Shown: piece after piece, positions 48,945-49,055 of the stretch
Layout: each line of letters starts with the position of its first letter
Numbering within the stretch: position 1 is the stretch's first letter
Source of the DNA: Hinthialibacter sp964556895
Lineage (GTDB): Bacteria > Hinthialibacterota > Hinthialibacteria > Hinthialibacterales > Hinthialibacteraceae
Length of the DNA: 49,055 nucleotides
Assembly (NCBI GenBank): GCA_964556895.1
Contig: CAZKYC010000026.1
Span: 1 to 49,055, forward strand
Direction: 5' to 3'
The notes under the pieces: generated by a model
What the model was told of the DNA's origin: nothing
The model's database searches: none
Seen by the model: the letters and a program-made list of their open reading frames with translations, nothing else
Program-made: the position numbers and the translations under genes

Positions 48945-49055
48945 ATTTCGGTTCTTCCGATATTTGAGTACTTCCCTTGCTGGATGACCTGGGATTTGGT
49001 CAAAAAACGATTTTCGTCCTTTCAATAATAGACAATCCAACTCAGGCATGGGTGC
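48945..49055 (-). repeat. Dispersed repeat C, copy 2, running off the window end
   Basis: The reverse complement matches 5838-5948 with about eight differences. The last 11 bases (GGCATGGGTGC) correspond to the right arm of the family P palindrome, so a fifth palindrome copy is expected just beyond base 49055. Confidence 0.88.

Noticed and set aside
1..49055. CRISPR arrays, rRNA genes or a replication origin
   Set aside because: I saw no regularly spaced short repeats, rRNA sequence or DnaA-box cluster on reading through the window.

Overview
The window looks like the chromosome of an uncultured, Gram-negative-type heterotroph from a candidate phylum in the Planctomycetes/Hydrogenedentes/Sumerlaeota/Omnitrophica neighbourhood. 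This is an inference, because no rRNA or other decisive phylogenetic marker is present. It rests on three short-tail prepilins with the same GFTLIELLIVVAIIGILAA head and a shared C-terminal motif. It also rests on Tat-exported Gfo/Idh/MocA and DUF6807 (PmoA-family) proteins, an exported sialidase-fold protein, a PSRC-type dihaem cytochrome, a GldA/F/G-DUF4340 ABC cassette, and menaquinone synthesis by the futalosine route (mqnE).

Layout. 1-1963: right end of an integrated element, with the 3' end of a type I restriction specificity gene, a P4-type tyrosine recombinase, and a tRNA 3' half at 1921-1963 that fits an attR scar. 2088-5427: exported or periplasmic sugar and ester metabolism (DUF6807, Gfo/Idh/MocA, dienelactone hydrolase). 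5428-5952: a repeat-rich gap. 5953-7393: two prepilins. 7577-9405: a Cys-rich PAS protein and a sialidase-like protein. 9392-16065: a long minus-strand run reading sigma factor, apt, dinB, argH, Wzt-like ABC ATPase, family 2 glycosyltransferase, methyltransferase; a good promoter sits at its head. 16198-17619: O-antigen ligase/polymerase. 17801-25517: pyrF, a third prepilin, a HesB-like protein, a YdjM-like membrane protein, korAB (2-oxoacid:ferredoxin oxidoreductase), and a divergent hisD-hisB pair. 25759-31498: PSRC-like cytochrome, an unrecognised internally repeated beta protein, a membrane-anchored coiled-coil protein, a sugar-nucleotide epimerase, and a REC-HATPase regulator. 31723-36549: GldA-GldF-GldG-DUF4340 operon. 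36774-38180: beta-helix protein and a broken voltage-gated K+ channel. 38361-48944: radical SAM (TIGR03960/DUF2344), RNase G, murQ, a membrane protein, a FliA-type sigma factor with two small followers, mqnE, a large HAD hydrolase, and an Rrf2 regulator.

The most distinctive structure not explained by genes is a family of about 75-80 bp imperfect palindromes. There are four full copies, at 5773-5848, 17685-17765, 26259-26331 and 36661-36741. All four lie between convergent genes, usually beyond an ordinary terminator. They share an invariant GCTTCAGTGC box and a variable inner hairpin. Two further dispersed repeats adjoin one copy, and one of these recurs inverted at the right edge of the window. 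Other points of interest are the HisD/HisB-like pair with altered metal ligands, the K+ channel remnant whose pore has been removed in frame, a new-looking 31-residue beta repeat protein, and the tRNA relic.
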